DNA of 64,000 bases from Streptomyces coryli (GCF_011044975.1 NZ_JAAKZV010000015.1:1-64000); one strand, 5' to 3'. Shown: positions 34,669 to 43,373, counted from the stretch's first letter. The notes: a model not told the origin generated them from the sequence alone. Program-made: numbers and translations.

Positions 34669-35121
34669 TCAGGGAGCAAGGGGAAGTTCGAACCACACAG
34701 TCTTGCCGGTTCGGCCCTTCCGGGTACCCCAGTTGGTGGCCGCGTCCGCGACCAGTTGCAGGCCGCGGCCGCCCTCGTCCTCGGGGCCGGCGCAGCGTAC
34801 CCGGGGTGGGTCGGGGAGCGGGTCGGAGACTTCGACGAGGAGGGCGTCGTCGAGTTCGAGGTTCTCGAGGCGGACGCCGATGGGGCCGCTGGCGTAGCGC
34901 AGGGAGTTGGTGACGAGCTCGCTGACCAGGAGGACGGTGACGTCGACGACGTATTCGAGGCCCCAGGCGCGGAGCGTCTCGCGGACCACCGCGCGGGCGG
35001 TGCGTACGGCGCCGGGGTCGGCGGGGAAGGTCCACTCGGCGGGTCCGTCAGGCGGCACGATGGCAGGAGGGCCGATAAGGGGGCCCGTAGCCTCTGCAGC
35101 ATTGCTCACGCCTGACCACAT
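34669..35121 (-). CDS. RsbW-like ATP-binding anti-sigma/serine kinase
   Basis: This 150-residue HATPase protein has SELVTNSLRYASG (N box), LLVEVSDPLPDPP (G1 region) and DEGGRGLQLVADAATNWG (G2/lid region), and ends in TGKTVWFELPLAP. The layout equals the C-terminal domain of the neighbouring phosphatase. Hundreds of such small kinases occur in Streptomyces, and partners cannot be predicted. A GTG 12 nt further in (VSNAAEATG) is an alternative start. Confidence 0.85.
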   Translation of the reverse strand: MWSGVSNAAEATGPLIGPPAIVPPDGPAEWTFPADPGAVRTARAVVRETLRAWGLEYVVDVTVLLVSELVTNSLRYASGPIGVRLENLELDDALLVEVSDPLPDPPRVRCAGPEDEGGRGLQLVADAATNWGTRKGRTGKTVWFELPLAP

Positions 35122-35210
35122 CCCGGGATGCGACCCACTGGCTCGACTCGGAGCTTGTTGTCCGATTTGTGGGGATTACTACACACATACCCAGGTTTAT
35201 GGAGAAAATA

Positions 35211-35402
35211 TCACCCTTGACCGTCGGAATCGGACCGGTTGACCCGCTCCACCAGATAGAGCTGCTGGTGGCCCTTGTCGTCGAAGCGGGACGCCACCTT
35301 CTCCGCCTCCGCGCGGGTGGCATAGCGGCCGACACGGTAGCGGTTGCCGTTGTCGTCCTGGCGGATCACGACCCAGGGCAGGACGACCCCGTTCTCATCC
35401 AT
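35211..35402 (-). CDS. small SPOR-domain-like protein
   Basis: This protein of about 63 residues reads MDENGVVLPWVVIRQDDNGN then RYRVGRYATRAEAEKVASRF. That pattern of paired strands and a helix with the G-x-[YF]-x-[ST]-x-x-[EA]-A core is typical of SPOR domains, which bind denuded glycan strands. It has no signal peptide, which is odd for a glycan binder. ATG 35402 is preferred over a GTG one codon earlier. The flanking gaps (35122-35210, 35403-35547) show no other gene. Confidence 0.75.
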   Translation of the reverse strand: MDENGVVLPWVVIRQDDNGNRYRVGRYATRAEAEKVASRFDDKGHQQLYLVERVNRSDSDGQG

Positions 35403-35547
35403 CACCCAGCACCGCCCCGCCGCCGCCTCCGTTCCGTCGCATATGCCGGAGCTTACGCCTGGCCTTCACGCATTGGATACGGGTTTACAGCACGGGGTGA
35501 CGAAATCGTCATTCTGTTCGATTACGGGGAGTGCGGCGGCGGGGGGG

Positions 35548-36300
35548 CTATTTGACCGGAAGGTGATACATGACCCGGTTCCGGTCGGCCGGAATGATCA
35601 CGTCCGCGGTCTCCACCGCGCGCCCCGACGCGTAGAAGGTGCGCGCCACGACCAGCACCGTCCGGCCGGGGACGCCGCCGAGGGCGAGGTTCTCCTCGGC
35701 GAGGCCGGGACGTGCGCCGACCTCCTCGACAAGGTTGTCGACGATCACGTCGATGGCGGCCATCCGTTCGACGACGCCGCGGCCGGCCAGCGGGCCCTCC
35801 TCGGGGAGCATCACCGGCGTCCGGCCGGTCAGCGCGAGCGGCTCCCAGGAGGTGGAGAGCATCGCGACCTCGCCGGCCGAGCGGAAGACGTACGACGTGC
35901 GCATCACCCGCTCCCCCACAGTGAGCTGCAGCCGGGAGGCGATCTCCGGGCTCGCCTCCTCCTGCTCGCTGCGCGACTCCCAGCTGCCCTTGGCGCGTTC
36001 GTCGGACTGCTCCTGGCGGAACGGGTTGGAGCCGGCGATGGTGCGATAGCCGCTGCGGGCGATCTTGCGCGGGGCGGGGTGCTCGCGGACATACGTGCCG
36101 GACCCGGAGCGGCCCTCGACGAGGCCCTCGGCCATCAGCACCTTGCGCGCCTCCAGCGCGACGGTGTCGGAGACGCCGTACTCCTGGCGGATGCGGGCCT
36201 GGGAGGGCAGCCGGGAGTGCGGCGCGAGCTCACCGCCGACGATCTTTTTACGCAGGTCGCCCGCCACCCTGAGGTAGGCGGGCTGCTCACCGAAAGGCAC
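35548..36300 (-). CDS. GntR-family (HutC/UTRA) transcriptional regulator
   Basis: This 250-residue regulator starts from GTG 36300, preceded by GGGAGG. The winged-helix domain spans about 5-72 (YLRVAGDLRKKIVGGELAPHSRLPSQ). The UTRA ligand-binding domain begins near 95 (ASRLQLTVGERVMRTSYVFR) and runs to the end. It probably represses genes for uptake or use of a small molecule. No metabolic operon adjoins it, so the target is unknown. The open frame continuing to 36360 has no start signal. Confidence 0.88.
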   Translation of the reverse strand: MPFGEQPAYLRVAGDLRKKIVGGELAPHSRLPSQARIRQEYGVSDTVALEARKVLMAEGLVEGRSGSGTYVREHPAPRKIARSGYRTIAGSNPFRQEQSDERAKGSWESRSEQEEASPEIASRLQLTVGERVMRTSYVFRSAGEVAMLSTSWEPLALTGRTPVMLPEEGPLAGRGVVERMAAIDVIVDNLVEEVGARPGLAEENLALGGVPGRTVLVVARTFYASGRAVETADVIIPADRNRVMYHLPVK

Positions 36301-36400
36301 ATGCCCTCCCAAAGCTTGACAGTGCGCGACAGCTTGGCAACTCTGGGTGCACGCCTGCAACCTTGGGGCAGGGATTCACTTTCCGTGAGGCAGGGCAGCG

Positions 36401-37756
36401 TCAGCCGAGGCCGAGGACGGTCCGCGCGATCAGGAAGTAGATGATCAGGCCCGTCGCGTCGACCAGCGTCGTCACCAGCGGGGCCGAGATCACCGCCGGG
36501 TCGATGCCGAGCCGCTTGGCGAGCAGCGGCATGCTGGCGCCGACCACCGCCGCCCAGGCGCAGATGGCTACCAGCGAGAAGGACACGGTCAGCGCGATGT
36601 CCTTGTTGGTCATGATCGTGGCGAGCACGAAGCCGACCGCGCCGAGGCCGACGCCGAGCAGGAAGCCGACCCGGCACTCGCGCCAGGCGATCTTGAAGAC
36701 GTCGCTGGGCCGCAGCTCGCCGACCGCGAGCGCGCGCACCGCGCCGGTGGCGGCCTGGGCGCCGACATTGCCGCCGGTGCCGACCAGCAGCGGGATGAAG
36801 ACGGCCAGCTGGGTGACCTCCTCCAGCTCGCCCTCGAAGGCCTGCAGCACCTTGGCGGTGAGGGTGGCCGCGACGATGAGCAGGAAGAGCCAGACGATAC
36901 GGGACCGGGCGATCTTGAAGACGCCGGCCGCGAGGTAGTGCCCTTCGAGCGGCTGGGCGGCCGACTGGCGGGCGAAGTCCTCCGTGTCCGCCGCCTCGAT
37001 GACCTCCAGCGCGTCGTCGATGGTGAGCAATCCGACGACCCGCTCCTCGCTGTCCACCACCGGCAGGTCGAGGAGGTTCGCCTCCTGCATCAGGCGGGCG
37101 GCCGATTCGGCGGAGTCGGTGGCCTTGACCCGTACGCACTCGGTGTCGACCAGGTCGGTGAGCTGCTGCGCCGGGTCGGCGAGCACCAGGTCGCGCAGCG
37201 CGACGACGCCGGTGAGGCCGCGCTGGGCGTCGACGACGGGGAGGGTGTAGACGGTCTCGGCATCGGCGCCGACCGCGCGCACCCGGGCGAGCGCCTCGGC
37301 GACGGTGGTGTGCTCCTTGAGCAGCACCGTCTCGGGGGACATCCAGCGGCCGACGGCGTCCTGGTCGTAGCCGAGCAGCTCGGCGGTGAGGCGGCGCTCG
37401 TGCGGGCTGAGGCCCGAGAGGACCCGCTGGGTGAAGTGCGCCGGGGCCTCGCCGAGCAGCCGGGCCCGGTCGTCGGGGTCCATCTCCTCGACGATGTCGT
37501 GGAAGGCGGGCTCGCGCAGGCCGTTGAGGATCTTCTGCTGGTCGCCGGGGTCGAGCTCCTCGAAGACCTCGACCGCCTCGTCCTTCTGCAGCAGCCGGAA
37601 GAGGAGGACGGAGTGCACCTCGTCGGCGCGGGCCAGTTCGTCGGCGATGACGTGCGGCGGGTGCTCGGCGAGCCAGTGCTGCAGATGCGCCACATCGCCG
37701 TCGGCGAGGAGCTCGTGCAGCTCCGCGTCCACATCCGCGTGCGCTTCTGTCGGCAT
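36401..37756 (-). CDS. mgtE: magnesium transporter MgtE
   Basis: This 451-residue Mg2+ channel has an N-terminal superhelical MgtE_N domain (about 10-130). Two CBS domains follow (about 137-255) with LPVVD motifs. A connecting helix leads to five membrane segments from about 290, with the conserved pore region PLLVGTGGNVGAQAATGAVRAL. Cytosolic Mg2+ binding to the N and CBS domains closes the pore in known members. Length and architecture are standard. Confidence 0.95.
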   Translation of the reverse strand: MPTEAHADVDAELHELLADGDVAHLQHWLAEHPPHVIADELARADEVHSVLLFRLLQKDEAVEVFEELDPGDQQKILNGLREPAFHDIVEEMDPDDRARLLGEAPAHFTQRVLSGLSPHERRLTAELLGYDQDAVGRWMSPETVLLKEHTTVAEALARVRAVGADAETVYTLPVVDAQRGLTGVVALRDLVLADPAQQLTDLVDTECVRVKATDSAESAARLMQEANLLDLPVVDSEERVVGLLTIDDALEVIEAADTEDFARQSAAQPLEGHYLAAGVFKIARSRIVWLFLLIVAATLTAKVLQAFEGELEEVTQLAVFIPLLVGTGGNVGAQAATGAVRALAVGELRPSDVFKIAWRECRVGFLLGVGLGAVGFVLATIMTNKDIALTVSFSLVAICAWAAVVGASMPLLAKRLGIDPAVISAPLVTTLVDATGLIIYFLIARTVLGLG

Positions 37757-37896
37757 GCCTTGCCCCTCCTCTTCACTCGGCCCCGAAGATCACCGTATGC
37801 CGGGGGTCAGAGCGCCGCGCGCGGGGGGCGGCTGACCGGGTCGGTAGCGTGGGCGCGGGCCGTACGACGAGGCGACGGTCCAGGGAGGGAGCCGCT

Positions 37897-38649
37897 ATGA
37901 ATGGCACGGATGACCAGCTCAAGCCGATGCCCGAGGACTTCGAGCGGGTGCTTGCGATCGTCGCGCACCCCGATGATCTCGAGTACGGGGCCGCCGCCGC
38001 GGTATCGCACTGGACGAAGGCCGGCAAGGAGGTCACGTATCTACTCGTCAGCCGCGGGGAGGCGGGGATCGACGGGCTGGATCCGGAGACCTGCGCGCGG
38101 CTGCGCGAGGAGGAGCAGCGGGCGAGTGCGGCGGTGGTGGGGGTCAGCGCGCTGGAGTTCCTCGACCATCGCGACGGCGTGATCGAGGAGGGGCTGCCGC
38201 TGCGCCGCGACATCGCCGCGGCGATCCGGCGGCACCGGCCCGAGCTGCTGGTCACGCTCAATCACCACGACACGTGGGGCGATGACGGCTGGTGGAACAC
38301 GCCCGACCACCGTGCCGTCGGCCGCTCCGTGCTGGACGCGGCGGGTGACGCGGGCAACCGGTGGATCTTCCCGGAGCAGTTGGGCGCGGGCGGTCTCGAG
38401 CCGTGGGGCGGAGTGCGCTGGGTGGCGGTGGCGGGGTCGCCGTACGCCACTCACGCGACGGCGGTCGAGGAGGCGGATGTGGACGCGGCGGTGGCCTCGC
38501 TGGCCGAGCACAAGGCATATATCGAGGGGCTCGGGGTGAAGGAGTCGCCGGCGGAGTACGCGCGCGGCTTCCTGGGTCAGTTCATGGAGGCGACCGGCCG
38601 GCGGCTCGGGGAACCGTACGCGGTCGGCTTCCAGGTGTATCCGCGCTGA
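37897..38649 (+). CDS. PIG-L/LmbE-family deacetylase
   Basis: This 250-residue zinc-dependent N-acetylglucosaminyl deacetylase-type protein has the metal motif AHPDD (His24, Asp26, Asp27). The downstream motif is HHDTWGDDGWWNTPDHRAVG. Relatives act on GlcNAc-inositol (mycothiol pathway, MshB; conjugate amidase Mca) or related sugars. The substrate here is not clear. ATG 37897 follows GGAGGGAG. It is transcribed away from mgtE. Confidence 0.88.
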   Translation: MNGTDDQLKPMPEDFERVLAIVAHPDDLEYGAAAAVSHWTKAGKEVTYLLVSRGEAGIDGLDPETCARLREEEQRASAAVVGVSALEFLDHRDGVIEEGLPLRRDIAAAIRRHRPELLVTLNHHDTWGDDGWWNTPDHRAVGRSVLDAAGDAGNRWIFPEQLGAGGLEPWGGVRWVAVAGSPYATHATAVEEADVDAAVASLAEHKAYIEGLGVKESPAEYARGFLGQFMEATGRRLGEPYAVGFQVYPR

Positions 38650-38663
38650 CTGACTTCTCCTGT

Positions 38664-38694
38664 TTGACCTTTACGTAACGTCAACTTCTACGGT
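38664..38694 (+). promoter_or_regulatory. MerR-type promoter with 19 bp spacer and operator dyad
   Basis: A -35 hexamer TTGACC (38664-38669) and a -10 hexamer TACGGT (38689-38694) are 19 bp apart, the overlong spacing typical of MerR-activated promoters. The spacer holds TTACGTAA (38671-38678) and the arms TTGAC/GTCAA (38664-38668, 38680-38684). It lies 40 bp before the TipA-like MerR gene, which suggests autoregulation. Confidence 0.75.
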
Positions 38695-38734
38695 GGCATC
38701 ACCGACCGCGAGAGATACGGGAACGGAGCTCGCG

Positions 38735-39484
38735 ATGGAGTGGTCCATCCAGGAGATCGCCCGCTCGGCCGGGACCACGAGCCGCACCCTGCGCCACTAC
38801 GGCGACCTGGGGCTGCTCGTGCCCAGCCGGGTGGCGGCGAACGGCTACCGCTATTACGACGAGCGGAGCCTGGTCCGGCTGCAGCAGATCCTGCTGCTGC
38901 GCGAGCTGGGCCTCGGCCTGCCCGCCATCGGCGACGTACTCGCCGGCGAGCAGGACGAGGCCCAGGCGCTCCGCAACCACCTCGAGCTCCTGCAGCAGGA
39001 GCGCCGGCGCCTCGGGCGCCAGATCGAGTCGGTGAAGACGACGCTGCGGAAGATCGAGGAAGGAGAGCAGCTGATGGCCGAGGAAGTTTTCGAGGGCTTC
39101 AACCACGCCCAGTACGAGGAGGAGGTCACCGAGCGCTGGGGCCGGGACGCCTGGGAGAAGGGTGACCGGTGGTGGAAGTCGCTGACCGAGGAGGACAAGA
39201 AGGCCTTCCGGAAGCAGCACGACGACATCGCCCGCGACTGGGGCGCCGCCCGTACCGCCGGCGAAGCCGCCGACGGCGAGGTGGCGCAGGCCATCGCGGC
39301 CCGGCAGGTGGCGTGGATGCAGTCGGGCGGGATGGTCGAGGTCACCCGTGAGTACGTCAGCTGCATCGGTGACCTGTTCGTGGGCGACCCGCGTTACGGC
39401 GAGAACTACGACAAGTACGCGGCCGGAACGTCCGGGCTGGTCCGGGACGCGCTGAAGGTCTATGCCGAGCGGAGCATGAGCTAG
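38735..39484 (+). CDS. TipA-like MerR-family transcriptional regulator with TipAS domain
   Basis: This 249-residue protein has an N-terminal MerR winged helix (about 2-72; EWSIQEIARSAGTTSRTLRHYG) and a coiled-coil dimerisation helix (about 78-118). The C-terminal drug-recognition domain matches TipAS/SkgA proteins (YEEEVTERWGRDAWEKGDRWW, VSCIGDLFVGDPRYG). TipAL binds thiopeptide antibiotics covalently and activates its own gene. A similar role in sensing amphipathic compounds is likely. ATG 38735 has GGAG 6 nt upstream, and an ATG at 38693 lies inside the promoter. Confidence 0.92.
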   Translation: MEWSIQEIARSAGTTSRTLRHYGDLGLLVPSRVAANGYRYYDERSLVRLQQILLLRELGLGLPAIGDVLAGEQDEAQALRNHLELLQQERRRLGRQIESVKTTLRKIEEGEQLMAEEVFEGFNHAQYEEEVTERWGRDAWEKGDRWWKSLTEEDKKAFRKQHDDIARDWGAARTAGEAADGEVAQAIAARQVAWMQSGGMVEVTREYVSCIGDLFVGDPRYGENYDKYAAGTSGLVRDALKVYAERSMS

Positions 39485-39496
39485 GCCGCTAGGCCG

Positions 39497-40492
39497 CTAG
39501 GCCTTCGCGGTGGCCGCCGCCGCCCGGTCCCGGAAGACGTGCCGGTACGTCTGCGGGGAGACGCCCGTCTGCCGGCCGAAGTGGTGCCGCAGGTTCGCGG
39601 CGCTGCCGAAGCCGGTGCGGCGGGCGATCGTCTCCACCGGGTCCGCCGTGGTCTCCAGGAGTTCCTGGGCCAGGCGGACCCGCTCCTGGAGCAGCCACTG
39701 CAGTGGCGTGGTGCCGAGGGTGGTGCGAAAGCGGCGGGCGAAGGTGCGCTCGGCGAGATGGGCGCGGCGGGCCAGGTCCGCCACCGTGAGCGGCTCGTGC
39801 AGGCGGTCGCGGGCCCAGGCGAGGACGGGGGCGAGGCCGTCGTCGTCGTTCGTACGGGCCACCGGGCGCGGCAGCGGTTTCGCGTACTGGGTCTGGCCGC
39901 CCTCGCGGTGCGGGGGGACCACCATGCGGCGGGCGACCTCGTTGGCGACCGCGGAGCCGTGGTCGCGGCGGACCAGGTGCAGGCACATGTCGATCACCGC
40001 GCCTGTGCCGGCCGAGGTGAGGATCGGGCCGTCCTCCGTGTAGAGCGCGTCCGGCTCGAAGCGGACCGCCGGGAAGCGGTGGGCGAAGTCGCCCGCGTTC
40101 ATCCAGTGGGTGGTCGCGCGGCGGCCGTCGAGGATGCCGGCGGCGGCCAGGATGTACGCGCCCGAGCAGAGCGAGACGATCCGCTTGCCTGCCTCGTACG
40201 CCTTGCGCACCGCGGCGACCAGGCCGGGGGGCGGGTCGAGTTGTACGGGGCGGGCGGCGGCCGCGACCACGAGGGTGTCGGCGTCGGCCAGGTCCGCCAG
40301 GCCGTACGGGGTCGGGACGACGAGGCCCGCGGCGGTGGTGAGCTGTCCTGGTTGCGCGGCGCAGAGGCGCAGCTCGTACCAGGGGTCGGCGAGGTCGCTG
40401 CGGTCGAGGCCGAAGACCTCGCAGGGGACGGCGAGTTCGAAGGTGGCGGTGGCGTCGGTGACGGCGACCGCGACGACGTGCGGACTGCTCAT
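39497..40492 (-). CDS. GlxA-family transcriptional regulator (DJ-1/PfpI plus AraC HTH)
   Basis: This 331-residue protein has an N-terminal class I glutamine amidotransferase-like domain (about 1-190) with the nucleophile-elbow sequence VSLCSGAYILAAAG. An AraC-type double HTH follows at about 225-322 (LTVADLARRAHLAERTFARRF, VETIARRTGFGSAANLRHHF). Members regulate diverse catabolic genes. The gene is divergent from an amino acid permease with 71 bp between starts, so that permease is a candidate target. Confidence 0.9.
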   Translation of the reverse strand: MSSPHVVAVAVTDATATFELAVPCEVFGLDRSDLADPWYELRLCAAQPGQLTTAAGLVVPTPYGLADLADADTLVVAAAARPVQLDPPPGLVAAVRKAYEAGKRIVSLCSGAYILAAAGILDGRRATTHWMNAGDFAHRFPAVRFEPDALYTEDGPILTSAGTGAVIDMCLHLVRRDHGSAVANEVARRMVVPPHREGGQTQYAKPLPRPVARTNDDDGLAPVLAWARDRLHEPLTVADLARRAHLAERTFARRFRTTLGTTPLQWLLQERVRLAQELLETTADPVETIARRTGFGSAANLRHHFGRQTGVSPQTYRHVFRDRAAAATAKA

Positions 40493-40563
40493 GGCTGGAA
40501 TTTAGCGCACGTAGGCATTTCCGCCTATGGCTTGGGTGGGGGTGGGCGCGGAGGCTTGATCGC

Positions 40564-41850
40564 ATGACCGCCACCAACACTGTCCAGGCCGCTCCAGCCC
40601 CTGCGGGGCAGCTCACTGCTGCCCAGGGCACCGCGATGTACATCGGCGCCGTGCTCGGCACCGGCGTGATCACGCTGCCTGCGCTCGCCGCCGATACCGC
40701 GGGGCCGGCGTCGCTGCTGGCATGGGCGGTGCTGGTGCTGGCTTCCGTGCCGCTGGCCGCCACCTTCGCGGCACTCGGGGCGCGGCATCCGGATGCCGGG
40801 GGCGTGTCGACGTATGCGCGGCTGGCCTTCGGCGAGCGGTCGGCGACGGTGGTGGGCTGGTGCTTCTACTTCGCGATCCCGGCGGGTGCGCCGGCTGCCG
40901 CGCTCTTTGCCGGGGACTATGTCGAGTCGGTGGTCGGGGGAGGTACGACCACGACGACGCTTACCGCGGTCGCTCTTATCGCTGCTGTGACCGGCACCAA
41001 TGCGGCCGGTGTGCGGCTGACCGGGCGTCTTCAACTGGGCCTGGCGACCTTGCTGGTGGCGCTGCTCGTGCTGTCGGTCGCGCTGTCCCTTCCCGAGGCC
41101 GATACGGCGAACCTCACCCCCTTCGCCCCGCATGGCTGGGGGTCGATCGCGCCGGCCGCCGCGCTGCTGGTGTGGAGCTTTGCGGGGTGGGAGGCGATCA
41201 CGCATCTGGCGGGCGAATTCCGCCGTCCGGCGCGGGATCTGTCGCGGGCCACGGGGGCGGCGGTGGCGCTGGTCGGGGTGCTTTATCTCTCGGTCGCCTT
41301 CGCCGTCGTCGCCGTGCTGGGTCCGGCGGCGGCCGAGTCCCGGGCGCCGCTCGGTGACTTGATGGCCCATGGGCTCGGCGGCCCGGCGCGGCTGCTGGCG
41401 GCGGGGGCGGCGCTGCTGCTGACGCTCGGCACGATGAACGCCTACTTCGCGGGTGCCGCGAAGCTCGGCGCGGCGCTGGCCCGCGACGGTGCGCTTCCGG
41501 TGCGGCTGGCGCGCGGCAGCGAGGCGGGTGAAGTCCCGCGCCGCAGCCTGGCGTTGATCTCGGCGCTGAGCTTCGTATCGCTGGCGGCGGTGACGGTGAC
41601 CGGGGCGGGGACGAAGCCGCTGGTGCTGCTGACGACGGGTTCGTTCGTGATGGTGTACGCGATCGGGGTGGCCGCGGCGCTGCGGTTGCTGCCGCGGCGG
41701 AGCAAGGGGCGGGCGGCGGCGTGGGCGGCACTGGTGGCGGTGGCGGCGTTGTTGGCGGCCAGCGGGGTGTACCTACTGTGGCCGCTGGCGGTGACGGGGG
41801 CGGCGGTTGGCTGGGTGCAATGGCGTCGCCGGGGCGGGCGGTCCGGCTAG
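40564..41850 (+). CDS. APC-superfamily amino acid permease
   Basis: This 428-residue integral membrane protein has about 12 hydrophobic segments. It begins with a cytoplasmic stretch and the family motif GTAMYIGAVLGTGVITLPALAA. Later features include LLVWSFAGWEAITHLAGEFRRP and NAYFAGAAKLGAALARDGALP. This pattern is typical of the YjeH/CadB-like branch of amino acid/polyamine transporters. Substrate and direction (uptake or export) cannot be read from sequence. It is divergent from the GlxA-type regulator. Confidence 0.88.
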   Translation: MTATNTVQAAPAPAGQLTAAQGTAMYIGAVLGTGVITLPALAADTAGPASLLAWAVLVLASVPLAATFAALGARHPDAGGVSTYARLAFGERSATVVGWCFYFAIPAGAPAAALFAGDYVESVVGGGTTTTTLTAVALIAAVTGTNAAGVRLTGRLQLGLATLLVALLVLSVALSLPEADTANLTPFAPHGWGSIAPAAALLVWSFAGWEAITHLAGEFRRPARDLSRATGAAVALVGVLYLSVAFAVVAVLGPAAAESRAPLGDLMAHGLGGPARLLAAGAALLLTLGTMNAYFAGAAKLGAALARDGALPVRLARGSEAGEVPRRSLALISALSFVSLAAVTVTGAGTKPLVLLTTGSFVMVYAIGVAAALRLLPRRSKGRAAAWAALVAVAALLAASGVYLLWPLAVTGAAVGWVQWRRRGGRSG

Positions 41851-41877
41851 CGTGCTGGGTTCCTTTTCGGTCATGGC

Positions 41878-41908
41878 TTGACCTCAAGCTTGGTTCAGGT
41901 TGCACCGT
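41878..41908 (+). promoter_or_regulatory. SoxR/MerR-like box in a 19 bp-spaced promoter
   Basis: The -35 TTGACC (41878-41883) runs into the imperfect dyad CCTCAAG-CTTG-GTTCAGG (41882-41899). CACCGT stands 19 bp after the -35. Layout and arms resemble SoxR operators (CCTCAAGTTAACTTGAGG in E. coli soxS). I recall that SoxR targets in S. coelicolor include an NAD-dependent epimerase-like gene, and here too the downstream gene is an NmrA/epimerase-type protein. Confidence 0.65.
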
Positions 41909-41948
41909 GTGAACACAACAAGGCAGCAACTTACCGAGGAGCCCCGCA

Positions 41949-42794
41949 ATGATTCTGGTGACCGGCGCAACGGGAAAGGTCGGCCGCCAGGCCGTCGTGC
42001 AACTGCTGGACGCGGGCGTGAGCGTGCGGGCTCTGGTCCGTAACCCCGAGACGGCCGCGCTGCCCGCAGGGGTGGAGGTGGTGCGCGGGGATCTCACCGA
42101 CGCTGCCTCCGTCGAGGCGGCGGTGCGGGGCGTGGACGCCGTCTTTCTCGTCTGGCCGCTGACGACCGCCGACGCCGCGCCCGCGGTGATCGCGGCCGCC
42201 GAGAAGCACGCCCGCCGCATCGTCTACCTGTCGGCCTTCGGCGTCCCGGACGACGACACCGTCGAGGCGGAGGAAGGGATCATCGGGTTCCACACCGCGA
42301 TCGAGCGGGCGATCCGGGCCACGGACCTGGAGTGGACGATGCTGCGCGCCGGCGGCTTCGCGGCCAACACGCTCGGCTGGGCCGACCAGGTCCGGCAGCA
42401 CGGCGCCGTACGCGCCGCGCACGCCAAGGCGACCCGGTCGCTGATTCACGAGGCGGACATCGCGGCGGTGGCCGTACGGGCGCTGACCACCGACGAACTG
42501 CTGGGCGCCACCCCGCACCTGACCGGGCCCGAGGCGCTGACGCAGGAGGAGCAGGTGCGGGCGATCGGCGAAGTCCTCGGCAAGGACGTGGTATTCGAGG
42601 AGCTCGGTGAGGAGGCGGCGGCCGCCGAGCTCGAGGCGCAGGGGATCCCGTCGTTCTACGCCCTCGCCATCGTGCAGGCGCACGGGCAGATGGTCGACGA
42701 GCCCGAGACCGCCTCGCCCGCGGTCGCGGAGATCACCGGGCGGGCGCGGACATACCGGGAGTGGGTCGCCGACCACGCGGCCGACTTCAGCTGA
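41949..42794 (+). CDS. NmrA-like NAD(P)-binding atypical SDR protein
   Basis: This 281-residue Rossmann protein has the cofactor motif TGATGKVGRQAVVQLL at 5-20, an Arg at the end of strand 2 (ALVRNPE, favouring NADP), and GDLTD near 44. The catalytic Tyr-x-x-x-Lys of classical dehydrogenases is not evident, as is usual for NmrA/quinone reductase 2-like members. GAGGAG stands before the ATG. The SoxR-like promoter suggests induction by redox-active compounds. It converges on and overlaps by 8 bp the pseudogene at 42787. Confidence 0.88.
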   Translation: MILVTGATGKVGRQAVVQLLDAGVSVRALVRNPETAALPAGVEVVRGDLTDAASVEAAVRGVDAVFLVWPLTTADAAPAVIAAAEKHARRIVYLSAFGVPDDDTVEAEEGIIGFHTAIERAIRATDLEWTMLRAGGFAANTLGWADQVRQHGAVRAAHAKATRSLIHEADIAAVAVRALTTDELLGATPHLTGPEALTQEEQVRAIGEVLGKDVVFEELGEEAAAAELEAQGIPSFYALAIVQAHGQMVDEPETASPAVAEITGRARTYREWVADHAADFS

Positions 42795-43291
42795 GTTCGG
42801 CGGGGCCGTCCTGCCGCGGCGTCTGAGGTGAAGGCGCGCGGTGGGACCCGCCGTTGTGCGCGGCCCGCTCCTCCGGGGTGCCGAGGCCGCGCTTGACCGT
42901 GTCGAGGATGGTCATGCCCTGGCCGACCAGCCCTGCCGCGATCTCGCCGAGGCCGTCGGCGCCGTTGAGGACGTTGACGTTCGCCCCGGACAGTCCGCCG
43001 CTGGCCTCCTTGACGATCTGCGGCAGCTGTTCGATCAGCATCCGGTCCAGCGCCACCCGGTCGTGCAGCGACGCCGCCTCCGCCTGCATCCGCATCCGGT
43101 CGGCCTCGGCCTGCGCTCGTCCGACCAGGCGAGAAAGTGCTCGGAGCCACCGCGGACCCGCACGGACACCTCCCCGGCACCCGCGGCTCCGCGCGTCCCG
43201 AGCGTCAGCACGCCCGTGCGACCGATCACGGCGTCGTCCGGGATCATCTCCCCGCCGCCCCCTCACGCCACTTGGCCCGTTCCTGCGACGT
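42787..43291 (-). pseudogene. remnant fusing an NfeD-like gene start to a flotillin gene end
   Basis: The downstream half (about 43115 to 42787) encodes RAQAEADRMRMQAEAASLHD through KRGLGTPEERAAH, a typical flotillin/SPFH C-terminus. The upstream half encodes TSQERAKWREGAAG, then in another frame MIPDDAVIGRTGVLTLGTRG through EHFLAWSDE. That looks like the start of an NfeD-like OB-fold protein, a usual flotillin neighbour. One G appears missing near 43248, and there is no start codon before TSQERAKW. A frame change at about 43115-43125 marks a deletion that removed the end of one gene and most of the other. Confidence 0.75.
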
Positions 43292-43373
43292 TAGCGGCGG
43301 GGTGGGGGCGGGGCACATGGGCTGGTCGGGTTTTGCTGCGTTCTTGACGTAACCGGCGTCGTGGGCCCGGTGC

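Noticed and set aside
43035-43291. NfeD-like/flotillin fusion as a functional gene
   Set aside because: Two frame changes and no start codon in the upstream part; neither domain is complete.
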